Shown here in pieces: positions 55,951 through 64,000 of a DNA stretch of 64,000 nt. The stretch comes from Legionella drozanskii LLAP-1 (lineage in GTDB: Bacteria; Pseudomonadota; Gammaproteobacteria; Legionellales; Legionellaceae). The notes beneath the pieces were generated by a model. It did not search any database. It was not told the DNA's origin and saw only the letters and a program-made list of their open reading frames with translations. Positions within the stretch are counted from its first letter, which is position 1. Every line of letters starts with the position of its first letter. A program made the position numbers and the translations under genes. The DNA is taken from NCBI RefSeq assembly GCF_001467585.1, contig NZ_LNXY01000003.1, positions 62,001 to 126,000 of the forward strand, read 5' to 3'.

Positions 55951-58900
55951 GAGTTCGCACTTGCTCCTCCCTGCTCGGTACGGTTGAGCGATTTTCCTCT
56001 TGCTTTTGACCAAACTGGTGAAAAAAATGAGTATCCTCTTGTTTCAATAAACTTAAATGCCGCTCACGAATATTTTTGGCGATGTTTTCTAGGTCTGATG
56101 GCCATGACATCCCTTTATTGAAACAATATAAATTTTCAACGACCAAAGCACCACAACTACTACCGTCGGGTTGTTTAATGGCAGGAGCTATTTTGATGCG
56201 AGTTTGTTTTGTGATTAAATTGGCCGCCACTAAGTCTTGGTGGATGGCTTTCAGTTCTTGCCGTTGATCTTCGTTGGAGAGGTAGCCATCAAAATACAAG
56301 AGCTCTGTGATCTGAGTTCCTTTGAAATTAATCTGCATTCCAACCCAATGATTTCTATTTGTATCGTTAATAGGGACAACGACTTTGGTCTCACTATCAG
56401 GCGGTAAATGAGCATGATATTTCCAAATACTCAAGGCGGCAGCGATACGAGCACCGCTAGCACCTTCTAGCTCCACACCTGCCAGGCAGACAATGGAGGG
56501 GTTATTGAGGCCTTTCATCCGATATCCTAAAATTTTATCGATATCTTCTGCCTCATAAAAATAACGTTGATTGACTGCATAAAACTCTTTGGGACCTGGG
56601 CGTTGTCGCCTTGCAATGCCAGCCACTGAAGGCTGAAAAAGTCGCGAACCTTTAACCTGAGATGCATTTTGTGCAGCAACTACTAGACTCTGCTGTAGAG
56701 GAGGTCGAATTGTGGGCTGAGATGCCGGTATGGATACAGTCAAGCTTTCTATTTCCTCCTCTCTTTGCAAACTTTCATTATCTAATAATCTCGCGTTATT
56801 TCTTCCAACCTCTCTTAAAAGCGCTTTAAGACGAGGGACCACATGTATATGTTTACATTTCACATGAAAACGAATCCCCTCATCTAGGAGTTCTTTTTGT
56901 AAACTTAAAAGCCCCTCTTTCTCTGCCGGTTTCTGGGCAAGCCGAATAGTTAAGGCATCCATAAGGTGAATCAACGCGTGATGGTCTCTATAAATGGCAG
57001 TGGGTCTAAGCATCTTAATAAGAGTTGTTAACTCATTAAGAGGCAGGTTTTGCCATAAAACATAAACTGCGGTGGATTGGCAAAGTTGATAACGCTCATG
57101 AATAGTACACGCTCTAAACAGCCAATAAAAATATTTAGCCTCTGATTGAGCAATTAAGATTTTTAAAGCCGAAGAAGGAAGTTCATGAAAAAATTGATTG
57201 ACCAGGCCAGCTGCACTACCTTGTGTTTTCATCGACGAAGCGCGGCTGGAAGAACCTGTAGTTGTCACAGCCTTAGATTTTACCGAAGAGGAAGAAGAAT
57301 AATTTATCCCTGATAAATCTAATAAGCGTTTTAATCCTTTTTCATCGTTGCTTTGGATTGCTCTAAATAAAGAATTTTGACTGGCCTTATGCCAATGTCT
57401 TGTAGCTCTTAGGTTAACCACCTCGGTAGCTCTAGTCCTAAAAAACGAATTAGGGTCTCGATTCGCTCGCCTAGTTTGTTTAGCTCCTCGAGTAGATATT
57501 ATATGCTCCTCTTCCTCCTCTGTTTCTACCTCTGTTTCTACCTCTGTTTCTACCGCTGATTCAGTCATAGAATGGCTCGATTCTGTCTCGGAATTGAAAG
57601 TGGATTGTGGGGCCAGAGATAAATTTTTTGATAAGCTGTAATGCCAGCTTGGCTGCGCTTTCAGCGCAGTTAAACAATGATTTAATGAAACTTGGGCCGA
57701 AGCAGGAAAACGTTTGAAGGGAATAGTAATGAAGGATAAGAGCTCATGATACAAAGCGTCTAAGCGTTCATCATTAATAGAATTTTTATAAGCAACCAGC
57801 GAGGGGAGCAAGCGAAGTGCCAAAGTGGGATGTAAATAGGCAGAATGAAGAGCTTTGTCAGCTAGGCGTATAAAAAGCTCAAAGCCCTCCTTATCATCAG
57901 GTCTAATAAAGGTTGTCCAATGCTCCAGCGTTTGAACTAGGTCTAGCGGAATGAGTTTACAAGTTAGTAGCTTGGTTGCTGATTGTTTAAAGGGCTTGGA
58001 AGGTAAAGGAGCTGTTAAAAAGCCCCTAGCCTGCAGTCGGCCAAGACTGCAGAAGCTATTGGCAATGTCTCGTGCACTCAAATCGTTTAAAGTTAACAAG
58101 TGGGTGAGAGTCTGAGTCAAAATGCGAGAGTCAATCGCGCCGGTTAGAGACTGCGCTTGGGCTAAATAGCCTAAGCCATTGAGGCTGTTGGAAATAGCCT
58201 GAGGCTCAAGATTGTCTAAGGTTAAAAGTTTGCTAAATGTCTTACATAGTATCGCAGAGTCAATCGGGCCTGCTAGACGCTGCGTTTTAGCCAAATTGCC
58301 TAGGCTAGTGAGGCTGTTGGCAATAGACTGAGGTTTAAGATTGTCTAAGGTTAAGAGTTTGCTAAGTGCCTTACTTAGCATGACAGGGTCAATAACGCCA
58401 GCCAGATATTGCTCTTGAGCTAAATAGCCTAAACCATTGAGGCTGTTGGAAATAGCCTGAGGGTCAAGATCATCTAAAGTTAAGAGTCTACTAAGTGCCT
58501 CGCTTAGTAGCGCAGAGTCAATCGGGTCTACTAGACGCTGCGCTTTAGCTAAATAGCCTAAGCTATTGAGGCTGATGCCAATGGCCTGAGGGTCAAGATT
58601 ATCTAAAGTTAAGATTTTTCTAAGTGCCTCACTTAGTATGGCAGAGTCAATGACGCCGGCCAGACAGTTCGCTCGAACTAAATAGCCTATGCTATTTAGG
58701 CTGTTGGAAATGGCCTGAGCATCAAGATTGCTTAAGTTTAAGAGTTTGCTAAGCGCCTCACTGAGTAGACCAGAGTCAATTGGGCCTGCTAGACGCTGCT
58801 TTTTAGCTAAATTGCCTAAACCATTGAGGCTGTTGGAAATGGCCTGAGCATCAAGATCGTCTAGGTTTAAGAGTTTGCTAAGTGCCTCATTGAATAAGAC

Positions 58901-60874
58901 AGAGTCAATCGTATCTGCTAGACACTCCGCTTGGGCTAAATAACCTAAACCATTGAGAGTGTTAGCAATGTTTTGAGCCTGAAGATCGTCTAAGGTTAGC
59001 AGCTTGGTTAGTGTCTCACTGAGTAGCACAGGGTCAATAGCAGCTGTTAAACAGTTCGTTTGCGCTAAATAGCCTAAGCCATTGAGACTGTTGGCAATGT
59101 GTTGAGCACGAAGAGCGTCTAAGGTTAAGAGTTTGCTAAGTGCATGACTAAGTAGAACAGGGTCAATCGTATCTGTTAGATACTCCGCTTGAGCTAAATA
59201 GCCTAGGTCATTGAGACTGTTAGCAATGTTTTGAGCCTGAAGATCGTCTAAAGTTAGCAGCATGGTCAGTGCCTCACTTAGTAGCGCAGATTCAATACCA
59301 GCTGTTAGACAGTTTGCTTGCGCTAAATAGCCTAAGCCATTAAGACTGTTGGCAATGGTTTGAGCCCGAAGATCGTCTAAAGTTAGCAGCTTAGTTAGTG
59401 CCTCACTTAGTAGCGCAGGGTCAATGGCAGCTGTTAAACAGTTCGCTTGAGCTAAATAGCCTAAGCCATTAAGACTGTTAGAAATGGCTTGAGCCCGCAG
59501 ATCGTCTAAAGTTAGCAGCCTAGTCAGTGTCTCACTTAGTAGGGCTGAGTCAATCGGGCCTGCTACACAGTTCGCTCGAGCTAAATAACCTAAGCTATTA
59601 AGACTGTTGGCAATGTGTTGAGCATGAGTATCGTTTAAAGATATGAACTTGCGAAGTAGATCATTTATTAGGGCAGAGTCAATCGCACCATCTAAGTACT
59701 TTGCTTGAGCTAAATAGCCTAAGCCATTGAGACTGTTAGAAATGTTTTGAGCCTTAAGATCGTCTAAGGTTAGTAGCTTAGTTAATGCCTCACCTAATAG
59801 GGCTGAGTCAAAAGCAGCTGTTAGACTATTCGCTTGGGCTAAATAGCCTAAGCCATTGAGACTGTTGGCAATAGCCTGAGAGTCAAGATAGACTAATGTT
59901 AGTAGCTTAGTCATTGCCTGACTTAGTAGGGCTGAGTCAATCGGATCAGCTAAACAGTTCGCTTGCGCTAAATAGCCTAAACTATTGAGAGCGTTGGCAA
60001 TATGCTGAGGCAAAAGAAGAGTGTTGAAAGTTAAGAGCCTTCTCAGTGCATTACTTAAAAGAACAGGGTCAATCCCACCCTCTAAGCACTTAGCTTGAGC
60101 TGAATAACCAAGGCAATTGAAGCTGTTGCTAATAGCCTGAGGGATAAGCCCATCTAAGGTTAAGAGTTTATTCAATGCAAATACAAGGTGTTCGCTGTTT
60201 AGCTTGCCTGCAATCGCATTCGCTTTAGCCAAAGCACCTATGCCCTGTAAACTATTAGTCAAAGCCTTGTTAGTGGGTTGTGAAGCTAAAACTAAACTTA
60301 AGAAGAATTCTATTAGGGCCGAGGGTAATTGAGGCGATTTTTTTATATTGGAAGCTAGTTTTCCACTATTATAGAGAAAAAATGCAATTCTTTGTGCTCG
60401 TTGTCGAGAAGGAAAGGAATCAGTCAACTTATAAAATTTGCTTGATTCATTTTTAGAGAGATCTGTTAGTAGTTGAAAAGCAGCAAATACCTTTCGTTGA
60501 AATTCTAAACGTTGCTGTTTAGATTGCGACGACCTCATTAAAAGATAAATGTTCTCAAAACAGGCTTTGATTTCATCAAAAAAAACATCGACCTCTGTTT
60601 GCGATGTGACGCTTGGTCGCAAACGTTTAGACGGTGGTGCTTTCGTGGATAGTTCTTTTTGAGAAGCGGTAGCTTCGGGTCGAGCACGTTTCACACCCTG
60701 CTTAGGATTAAAAGATGGTATGGAAGTAACATGGACGTTTAAACCTCTGTGATTCAAAAGCTCCCACTTACCATTAGGTTCACTTGCTGTTTCTACCACA
60801 AGCTCCTTATTTTGATCTTGCCTATACCTTACCCAGCAGGAGTTTTCGGAACTAAAATAAGGGCCTATAATCAT
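55937..60874 (-). CDS. giant OPR-like repeat protein with Ulp1/C48-type cysteine protease domain; candidate effector
   Basis: 1645 residues, no signal peptide. Residues ~60-90 hold two basic NLS-like clusters (VKRARPE and PSKRLRPS). Residues ~205-980 hold about 18 repeats of 43 residues with consensus near AQxIxNSLNGLGYLAQ, then a helix (LLSEALTKLLTLDDL). The pattern resembles octotricopeptide-type alpha-helical repeats. A VETEVETEVETEEEEE acidic linker follows at ~1110, a helical region, then the C-terminal protease: His1509 (NRNHWVG), Asp1529 (LYFDGYL), Gln1568 and Cys1574 (QPDGSSCGALVVEN), with the Gln six residues before the Cys as in Ulp1. A GGAG ribosome-binding site supports the ATG at 60874. 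It is inferred to be a type IV effector acting on SUMO, NEDD8 or ubiquitin in the host. Confidence 0.85.
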   Translation of the reverse strand: MIIGPYFSSENSCWVRYRQDQNKELVVETASEPNGKWELLNHRGLNVHVTSIPSFNPKQGVKRARPEATASQKELSTKAPPSKRLRPSVTSQTEVDVFFDEIKACFENIYLLMRSSQSKQQRLEFQRKVFAAFQLLTDLSKNESSKFYKLTDSFPSRQRAQRIAFFLYNSGKLASNIKKSPQLPSALIEFFLSLVLASQPTNKALTNSLQGIGALAKANAIAGKLNSEHLVFALNKLLTLDGLIPQAISNSFNCLGYSAQAKCLEGGIDPVLLSNALRRLLTFNTLLLPQHIANALNSLGYLAQANCLADPIDSALLSQAMTKLLTLVYLDSQAIANSLNGLGYLAQANSLTAAFDSALLGEALTKLLTLDDLKAQNISNSLNGLGYLAQAKYLDGAIDSALINDLLRKFISLNDTHAQHIANSLNSLGYLARANCVAGPIDSALLSETLTRLLTLDDLRAQAISNSLNGLGYLAQANCLTAAIDPALLSEALTKLLTLDDLRAQTIANSLNGLGYLAQANCLTAGIESALLSEALTMLLTLDDLQAQNIANSLNDLGYLAQAEYLTDTIDPVLLSHALSKLLTLDALRAQHIANSLNGLGYLAQTNCLTAAIDPVLLSETLTKLLTLDDLQAQNIANTLNGLGYLAQAECLADTIDSVLFNEALSKLLNLDDLDAQAISNSLNGLGNLAKKQRLAGPIDSGLLSEALSKLLNLSNLDAQAISNSLNSIGYLVRANCLAGVIDSAILSEALRKILTLDNLDPQAIGISLNSLGYLAKAQRLVDPIDSALLSEALSRLLTLDDLDPQAISNSLNGLGYLAQEQYLAGVIDPVMLSKALSKLLTLDNLKPQSIANSLTSLGNLAKTQRLAGPIDSAILCKTFSKLLTLDNLEPQAISNSLNGLGYLAQAQSLTGAIDSRILTQTLTHLLTLNDLSARDIANSFCSLGRLQARGFLTAPLPSKPFKQSATKLLTCKLIPLDLVQTLEHWTTFIRPDDKEGFELFIRLADKALHSAYLHPTLALRLLPSLVAYKNSINDERLDALYHELLSFITIPFKRFPASAQVSLNHCLTALKAQPSWHYSLSKNLSLAPQSTFNSETESSHSMTESAVETEVETEVETEEEEEHIISTRGAKQTRRANRDPNSFFRTRATEVVNLRATRHWHKASQNSLFRAIQSNDEKGLKRLLDLSGINYSSSSSVKSKAVTTTGSSSRASSMKTQGSAAGLVNQFFHELPSSALKILIAQSEAKYFYWLFRACTIHERYQLCQSTAVYVLWQNLPLNELTTLIKMLRPTAIYRDHHALIHLMDALTIRLAQKPAEKEGLLSLQKELLDEGIRFHVKCKHIHVVPRLKALLREVGRNNARLLDNESLQREEEIESLTVSIPASQPTIRPPLQQSLVVAAQNASQVKGSRLFQPSVAGIARRQRPGPKEFYAVNQRYFYEAEDIDKILGYRMKGLNNPSIVCLAGVELEGASGARIAAALSIWKYHAHLPPDSETKVVVPINDTNRNHWVGMQINFKGTQITELLYFDGYLSNEDQRQELKAIHQDLVAANLITKQTRIKIAPAIKQPDGSSCGALVVENLYCFNKGMSWPSDLENIAKNIRERHLSLLKQEDTHFFHQFGQKQEENRSTVPSREEQVRTHGLC
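57521..57558 (-). repeat. 12-base tandem repeat encoding Glu-Thr-Glu-Val
   Basis: Three successive 12-base units (TCTGTTTCTACC on the + strand) and a partial fourth encode the VETEVETEVET acidic stretch of the effector-like protein. In-frame expansion or contraction is possible. Confidence 0.7.
58020..60270 (-). repeat. about 18 tandem 129-bp coding repeats
   Basis: In-frame repeats of 43 codons inside the effector-like gene, from about residue 203 to 980. The most similar ones differ at few positions, so recombination between units could change copy number. The outer ones (first, second, last) are more diverged. Confidence 0.85.
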
Positions 60875-61035
60875 TAATTACTCCAAAAATCAAATCGCTT
60901 TTTAGGATAATATATAATCAGTCAATTTAATATAAGAACAATGAATGTTTGGAATATAATTATTGAAATTTGGAATTCAAATTTTGGGGCTTCAATTTGT
61001 GAGAAAAAGATGCTTGCTTATGAAAAAAAACTTAC

Positions 61036-62172
61036 CTATTCGTCCTCTTCCTCATTCGGTTCTGAAGTTGGTTGTTTCGCGCTTAGCTCTTTAAACAATA
61101 CATCCCCTTTTACTCTGTCTTCTGATGACAAAGTAGGCTCTAGTTCCTGAAGTTCTTTTACAGCTTGTTCATTTTTATTTGCCGCAGCCAACTTTAACCA
61201 GGCATAAGCTTGTGGTAAATTTTTAGACACTCCTAAGCCTGCCATATACAAATAACCCAATTTACCCTGAGCGATCGGATTGCCTTTTTCCGCTGATTTT
61301 CCAAACCAAAAAGCAGCTTGCTCATAATCCTTATCAACACCAGTGCCCGTCAATAACAATTGGCCTAGTTCGGTCTGCGCGTGCGTATTGCCTTGCTCAG
61401 CAGCAGCTTGATACCAAAAAGCCGCTTTCGCCGGATCAGCTTTCACGCCCAATCCATTAAGATATTGATAGGCTAAATAAGCTTGAGCATTTTTGTGACC
61501 TTGATTCGCAGCACTAGAAAACCAATAAGTAGCTGCACTCTGATCAGGAGCAATGCCATATTTACCGGTATATAAAAGACCTAGGCTATACTGCCCTTTT
61601 GCGTCCCCTTGTTCTGCTGCTTTTTGATACCAATATAAGGCATTATCAACATTCTTTTGTGTACCGGCACCCATCATATATTGATAGGCGAGATTAACTT
61701 GAGAACGAGCATAACCTTGCTCCGCTGATTTTTTAAACCATTCGAAAGCCTTTGCTTCACTTGCTTCTACCCCATCTCCGACTGCATACATTAACCCAAC
61801 ATTGCGTTGTGCAATCGCGTTTCCTTGAACTGCGGCTTTCATATACCAGGAAAACGCTTCTTTAAAGTCTCGTGTCACCCCTTGCCCATTGTCATAAAGG
61901 TAACCCAAACTTAATTCGGCAAGTGCATTTTTTTGTTCAGCAGATTTTCGATACCATTCACCTGCTTTGACTTCATCCTTGTTGACACCATAACCATATT
62001 GGTACATTCGTCCCAATAGATACATTGCCTCATTATTTCCTTCTCCAGCGGCTTGAACTAAATGGGGATAGGCAGTGGTGTAGTCCCCATTATCATACGC
62101 AGTAAAGCCAATGATTACGTCTGCAAACGCTGAATTGACATATAGACAAGCAGCGAGAATTAATAGTCGCAT
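61036..62172 (-). CDS. Sel1-repeat (SLR) protein, secreted
   Basis: A signal peptide (start MRLLILAACLYVNSAFA) is followed by about eight Sel1-like repeats of 36 residues (AEQGNAxAQxxLGxLYxxGxGV-type), for example NNEAMYLLGRMYQYGYGV and ARSQVNLAYQYMMGAGT. The C-terminus is acidic (EPNEEEDE). In Legionella such proteins (LpnE, EnhC, LidL) help infection of host cells, but the family is large and no specific name is justified. The ATG at 62172 follows a GGGGGAG; the frame opens four codons further. Confidence 0.85.
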   Translation of the reverse strand: MRLLILAACLYVNSAFADVIIGFTAYDNGDYTTAYPHLVQAAGEGNNEAMYLLGRMYQYGYGVNKDEVKAGEWYRKSAEQKNALAELSLGYLYDNGQGVTRDFKEAFSWYMKAAVQGNAIAQRNVGLMYAVGDGVEASEAKAFEWFKKSAEQGYARSQVNLAYQYMMGAGTQKNVDNALYWYQKAAEQGDAKGQYSLGLLYTGKYGIAPDQSAATYWFSSAANQGHKNAQAYLAYQYLNGLGVKADPAKAAFWYQAAAEQGNTHAQTELGQLLLTGTGVDKDYEQAAFWFGKSAEKGNPIAQGKLGYLYMAGLGVSKNLPQAYAWLKLAAANKNEQAVKELQELEPTLSSEDRVKGDVLFKELSAKQPTSEPNEEEDE

Positions 62173-62296
62173 GCTCTCCCCCAAATTAGTCCCTTACCTA
62201 AAAGAGTAGAGTATTAAAACAACAAAGCAAATTATTAGGCATATTATTGCAAGCTCAGAGAGTTGAACTTAGTTTTGGGAGGATTGGATTTCGCAT

Positions 62297-62331
62297 AAAG
62301 AATTGGGCCTCAGGCTGAGGCCCAATTCTTT
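62297..62331. terminator. perfect 35-base palindrome, terminator of the scpA-scpB-rluB run
   Basis: AAAGAATTGGGCCTCAG, one central G, and its exact complement CTGAGGCCCAATTCTTT. It lies 86 bases past the rluB stop. The short T-rich ends on both strands suit an intrinsic terminator. The GGGCC/GGCCC core is shared with the dispersed palindrome family. Confidence 0.65.
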
Positions 62332-62389
62332 GCTCAAGAGAAAGATAATTTTACCTAGAAACTTTGTTTATTCATTGTTATCAAGTGAA

Positions 62390-62411
62390 ATATTGGTCTA
62401 AGGCCTAACTT
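62390..62411. repeat. GGGCC/GGCCC-type short palindrome copy (diverged)
   Basis: ATTGGTCTAAGGCCTAACTTAC: an imperfect copy with a CTTAC-type flank on the right, lying directly against the rluB stop codon. Confidence 0.45.
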
Positions 62412-62416
62412 ACAAT

Positions 62417-63154
62417 TCATTTATTCAGTGAAGCTAGAAAGCGCTCTACTTCCTCGACTGATAATTCCTTCCAATTTCCTCTTGTTAAAAAACGCGGCAT
62501 AGTTAATTGGCCATAGCGAATACGAATGAGACGGCTTACTTCAACACCTTGAGATTGCCACAAACGACGAACTTCACGATTTCGCCCTTCAGTAAGCGTC
62601 ACATGATACCAGACATTAGTACCCTCTCCACCTTTAAAATCAATGCGTTTAAATTGCGCGCGACCATCTTCTAACTCTACGCCCTTGAGCATTGCATTAA
62701 TCGATTCAGGATTGACTTGACCATGCACACGAACCGCGTATTCTCTTTCTAAACCAAATTTAGGATGCATCAATCGATTGGCAAGCTCACCATCATTGGT
62801 AAAAATGAGTAGTCCAGAGGTATTAATATCTAAGCGCCCCACTTGTACCCAGCGTCCTTGCCTTAAAGGGGGTAACTTATCAAAAACAGTTTTACTGTGT
62901 TTAGGATCATTGCGGCTGGAAATTTCGCCAATGGGTTTGTGATAAATCAAGATGCGCGTTTTGGCTTGTGTTTTTAATGGATTAGCAATCAAGCGGCCTT
63001 GCACAGAGATTTTGTCATTTGCTCCAGCACTCTCACCTATTTGGGCAACTTTTCCATTCACTTGCACTAATCCCTGCTCAATCCAGCGCTCCATCTCCCT
63101 TCTAGAACCTAATCCTGCTTGACTTAATATTTTTTGTAATCGTTCGCTAGTCAT
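62417..63154 (-). CDS. rluB: 23S rRNA pseudouridine-2605 synthase
   Basis: An N-terminal S4 domain (SERLQKILSQAGLGSRREMERWIEQG) is followed by the RsuA/RluB/RluE/RluF catalytic domain with GRLDINTSGLLIFTNDGEL, the Asp in the first motif being catalytic. LTEGRNREVRRLWQSQG completes the fold. The ATG at 63154 overlaps the scpB stop by one base (TAATG), so it is translationally coupled. 245 residues. Confidence 0.93.
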   Translation of the reverse strand: MTSERLQKILSQAGLGSRREMERWIEQGLVQVNGKVAQIGESAGANDKISVQGRLIANPLKTQAKTRILIYHKPIGEISSRNDPKHSKTVFDKLPPLRQGRWVQVGRLDINTSGLLIFTNDGELANRLMHPKFGLEREYAVRVHGQVNPESINAMLKGVELEDGRAQFKRIDFKGGEGTNVWYHVTLTEGRNREVRRLWQSQGVEVSRLIRIRYGQLTMPRFLTRGNWKELSVEEVERFLASLNK

Positions 63155-63723
63155 TATTCTATACACTCTTCAATCGCTTGTTCGTCCACCACAGTAAATG
63201 AATTTGTGATGGTCTCTAAAGCCGGTAAATCACTCAAACTGGTTAAATTAAAATAATCAAGGAAAACTTTTGTTGTTACATAAACCGCAGGTTTTCCAGG
63301 AACATCACGATGCCCTGCAACTCTAATCCACTCTCTCTCTATTAATGTCTTCAAAATTGGGCTACTAACTGCCACTCCACGAATATCTTCAATATCAGCA
63401 CGAGTTACGGGTTGGCGGTAGGCAATAATCGCTAAAGTTTCCAAAAGTGCACGGGAATATTTAGCTGGTTTCTCGGCATAAAGACGGCTAATCCAACTAC
63501 TGTATTCAGTTTTAGTCTGTAGGCAATAACCACTGGCTAGGCATTTTAACTCAATTGCTCGGGTTTCATACTCTTTTACTAAGAGATTTAACGCATTAAC
63601 CAATTGCTCACGACTCGGTCTTTGCCATTCTTCGAAAACCATTTGTAATTGTTCTAATGACAAAGGCTGACTTGAATTCATCAGCAAAGCTTCCACTATA
63701 AGCTTAAGTTCAGTTTCACTCAT
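63154..63723 (-). CDS. scpB: segregation and condensation protein B
   Basis: Winged-helix partner of ScpA and Smc in chromosome compaction. Family features: LIVEALLMNSSQPLSLEQL at the N-terminus, and the core RALLETLAIIAYRQPVTRADIEDIRGV and GKPAVYVTTKVFLDYFNL. 189 residues. It overlaps scpA by 8 bases and touches rluB. The order scpA-scpB-rluB is the usual one. Confidence 0.95.
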   Translation of the reverse strand: MSETELKLIVEALLMNSSQPLSLEQLQMVFEEWQRPSREQLVNALNLLVKEYETRAIELKCLASGYCLQTKTEYSSWISRLYAEKPAKYSRALLETLAIIAYRQPVTRADIEDIRGVAVSSPILKTLIEREWIRVAGHRDVPGKPAVYVTTKVFLDYFNLTSLSDLPALETITNSFTVVDEQAIEECIE

Positions 63724-64000
63724 AATTTAAAACCTGTAAGTGAATAACTGCATACGCATTTGCTTGGGTAATTATGAGCAGTGATTGCTTAGCTAGTTCC
63801 AAGATCGCTAATAAGGAGACAGCCATTCCCATTCGCCCTTCTGCTCGAGAAAATAATTGAGTAAAGGTCATTGTTTTTTCCTGAGCTAGTCGTTCGAGTA
63901 CCAGAGCCATGCGCTCCCTCACTGACAAGGGTTCGCGACTGATTTGATGACTAACCAAATGACTTTGTTGTTTAATTAATTCTCGCATGGTTGCCGTTAA
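63716..64000 (-). CDS. scpA: segregation and condensation protein A (partial, C-terminal part)
   Basis: The frame stays open to the end of the window, so this is the C-terminal ~95 residues of a ~250-residue protein; the ATG at 63988 is internal. It has VRERMALVLERLAQEKTMTFTQL and VSLLAILELAKQSLLIITQ, the winged-helix end of ScpA (kleisin) that binds the Smc head. It overlaps scpB by 8 bases. Confidence 0.85.
   Translation of the reverse strand, partial: LTATMRELIKQQSHLVSHQISREPLSVRERMALVLERLAQEKTMTFTQLFSRAEGRMGMAVSLLAILELAKQSLLIITQANAYAVIHLQVLNYE

Noticed and set aside
58020-60270. Regular ~129-base repeats resembling a CRISPR array
   Set aside because: The repeats are in-frame coding units with no unique spacers between them and belong to a single open frame.
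60875-60960. PmrA-type regulatory box before the effector-like gene
   Set aside because: The region is AT-rich but I could not fit a convincing tandem TTAA-type box; a hit would be by chance.
60941-61150. Short + strand frame upstream of the effector-like gene
   Set aside because: It runs into the antisense of the Sel1 gene's acidic tail (serine-rich shadow) and lacks support.

Overview
The window looks like chromosomal DNA from a member of the Legionellaceae or a very close gammaproteobacterial relative. The evidence is the AT-rich sequence, a mevalonate-pathway gene (mvaD), an EnhA-like L,D-transpeptidase, a Sel1-repeat protein, a type II secretion pseudopilin cluster, a patatin-like lipase and a giant effector-like repeat protein with a eukaryotic-type Ulp1 protease fold. 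No rRNA, tRNA or CRISPR array was recognised. All names come from reading motifs and gene order; no database search was run.

Layout. 1-4470: accessory stretch with a VKOR-like membrane protein (cut by the window edge), a small basic ORF, a PerM-type permease, an unusual GNAT-MauE fusion, and a decayed IS3 transposase lying against a decayed alpha/beta-hydrolase. 4467-13277 (minus): the classic yceD-rpmF-plsX-fabH-fabD-fabG-acpP-fabF-mltG-tmk-holB operon for fatty acid and envelope biogenesis. 13353-17697: mnmA, erpA, an L,D-transpeptidase, dnaQ, rnhA and an SDR enzyme. 17733-20920 (minus): hutU-hutH histidine degradation, divergent from a POT peptide transporter, which makes sense for an amino-acid-eating bacterium. 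22561-24110: a patatin lipase and a REP-like element flanked by inverted repeats. 24193-28047: rsfS-rlmH-mrdA-rodA.

28126-41448 is the first highlight. It is an apparently co-directional locus laid out like a cellulose (bcs) operon: a BcsB-like periplasmic protein, a GT2 synthase and a TPR/outer-membrane-barrel exporter. A GH81-type (endo-beta-1,3-glucanase) protein stands where the GH8 cellulase would be, and the synthase has no PilZ domain. An ATP-grasp enzyme, a histidine phosphatase, a receiver-PIG-L deacetylase fusion, a tiny membrane protein and a papain-like protease follow. I read it as a candidate new synthase-dependent exopolysaccharide system.

41505-54544: rnhB, a GnnA-like oxidoreductase with lpxB (lipid A), fis, htpG, a bestrophin-type channel, glnA, then gspF and gspGHIJK, split by an opposite-strand SGNH hydrolase. 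54659-60874: mvaD, then the second highlight, a 1645-residue protein with about 18 near-identical 43-residue OPR-like helical repeats, two NLS-like basic clusters and a C-terminal Ulp1/C48-type catalytic His-Asp-Gln-Cys set. One helix position in the repeats is hypervariable and co-varies with its neighbour, as in modular nucleic-acid-binding arrays. 61036-64000: a Sel1 protein and rluB-scpB-scpA, the last cut by the window edge.

Intergenic spaces carry a dispersed palindrome family centred on GGGCC/GGCCC with a one-sided CCTAC-type flank (about a dozen copies or half-copies), plus REP-like and other short repeats.
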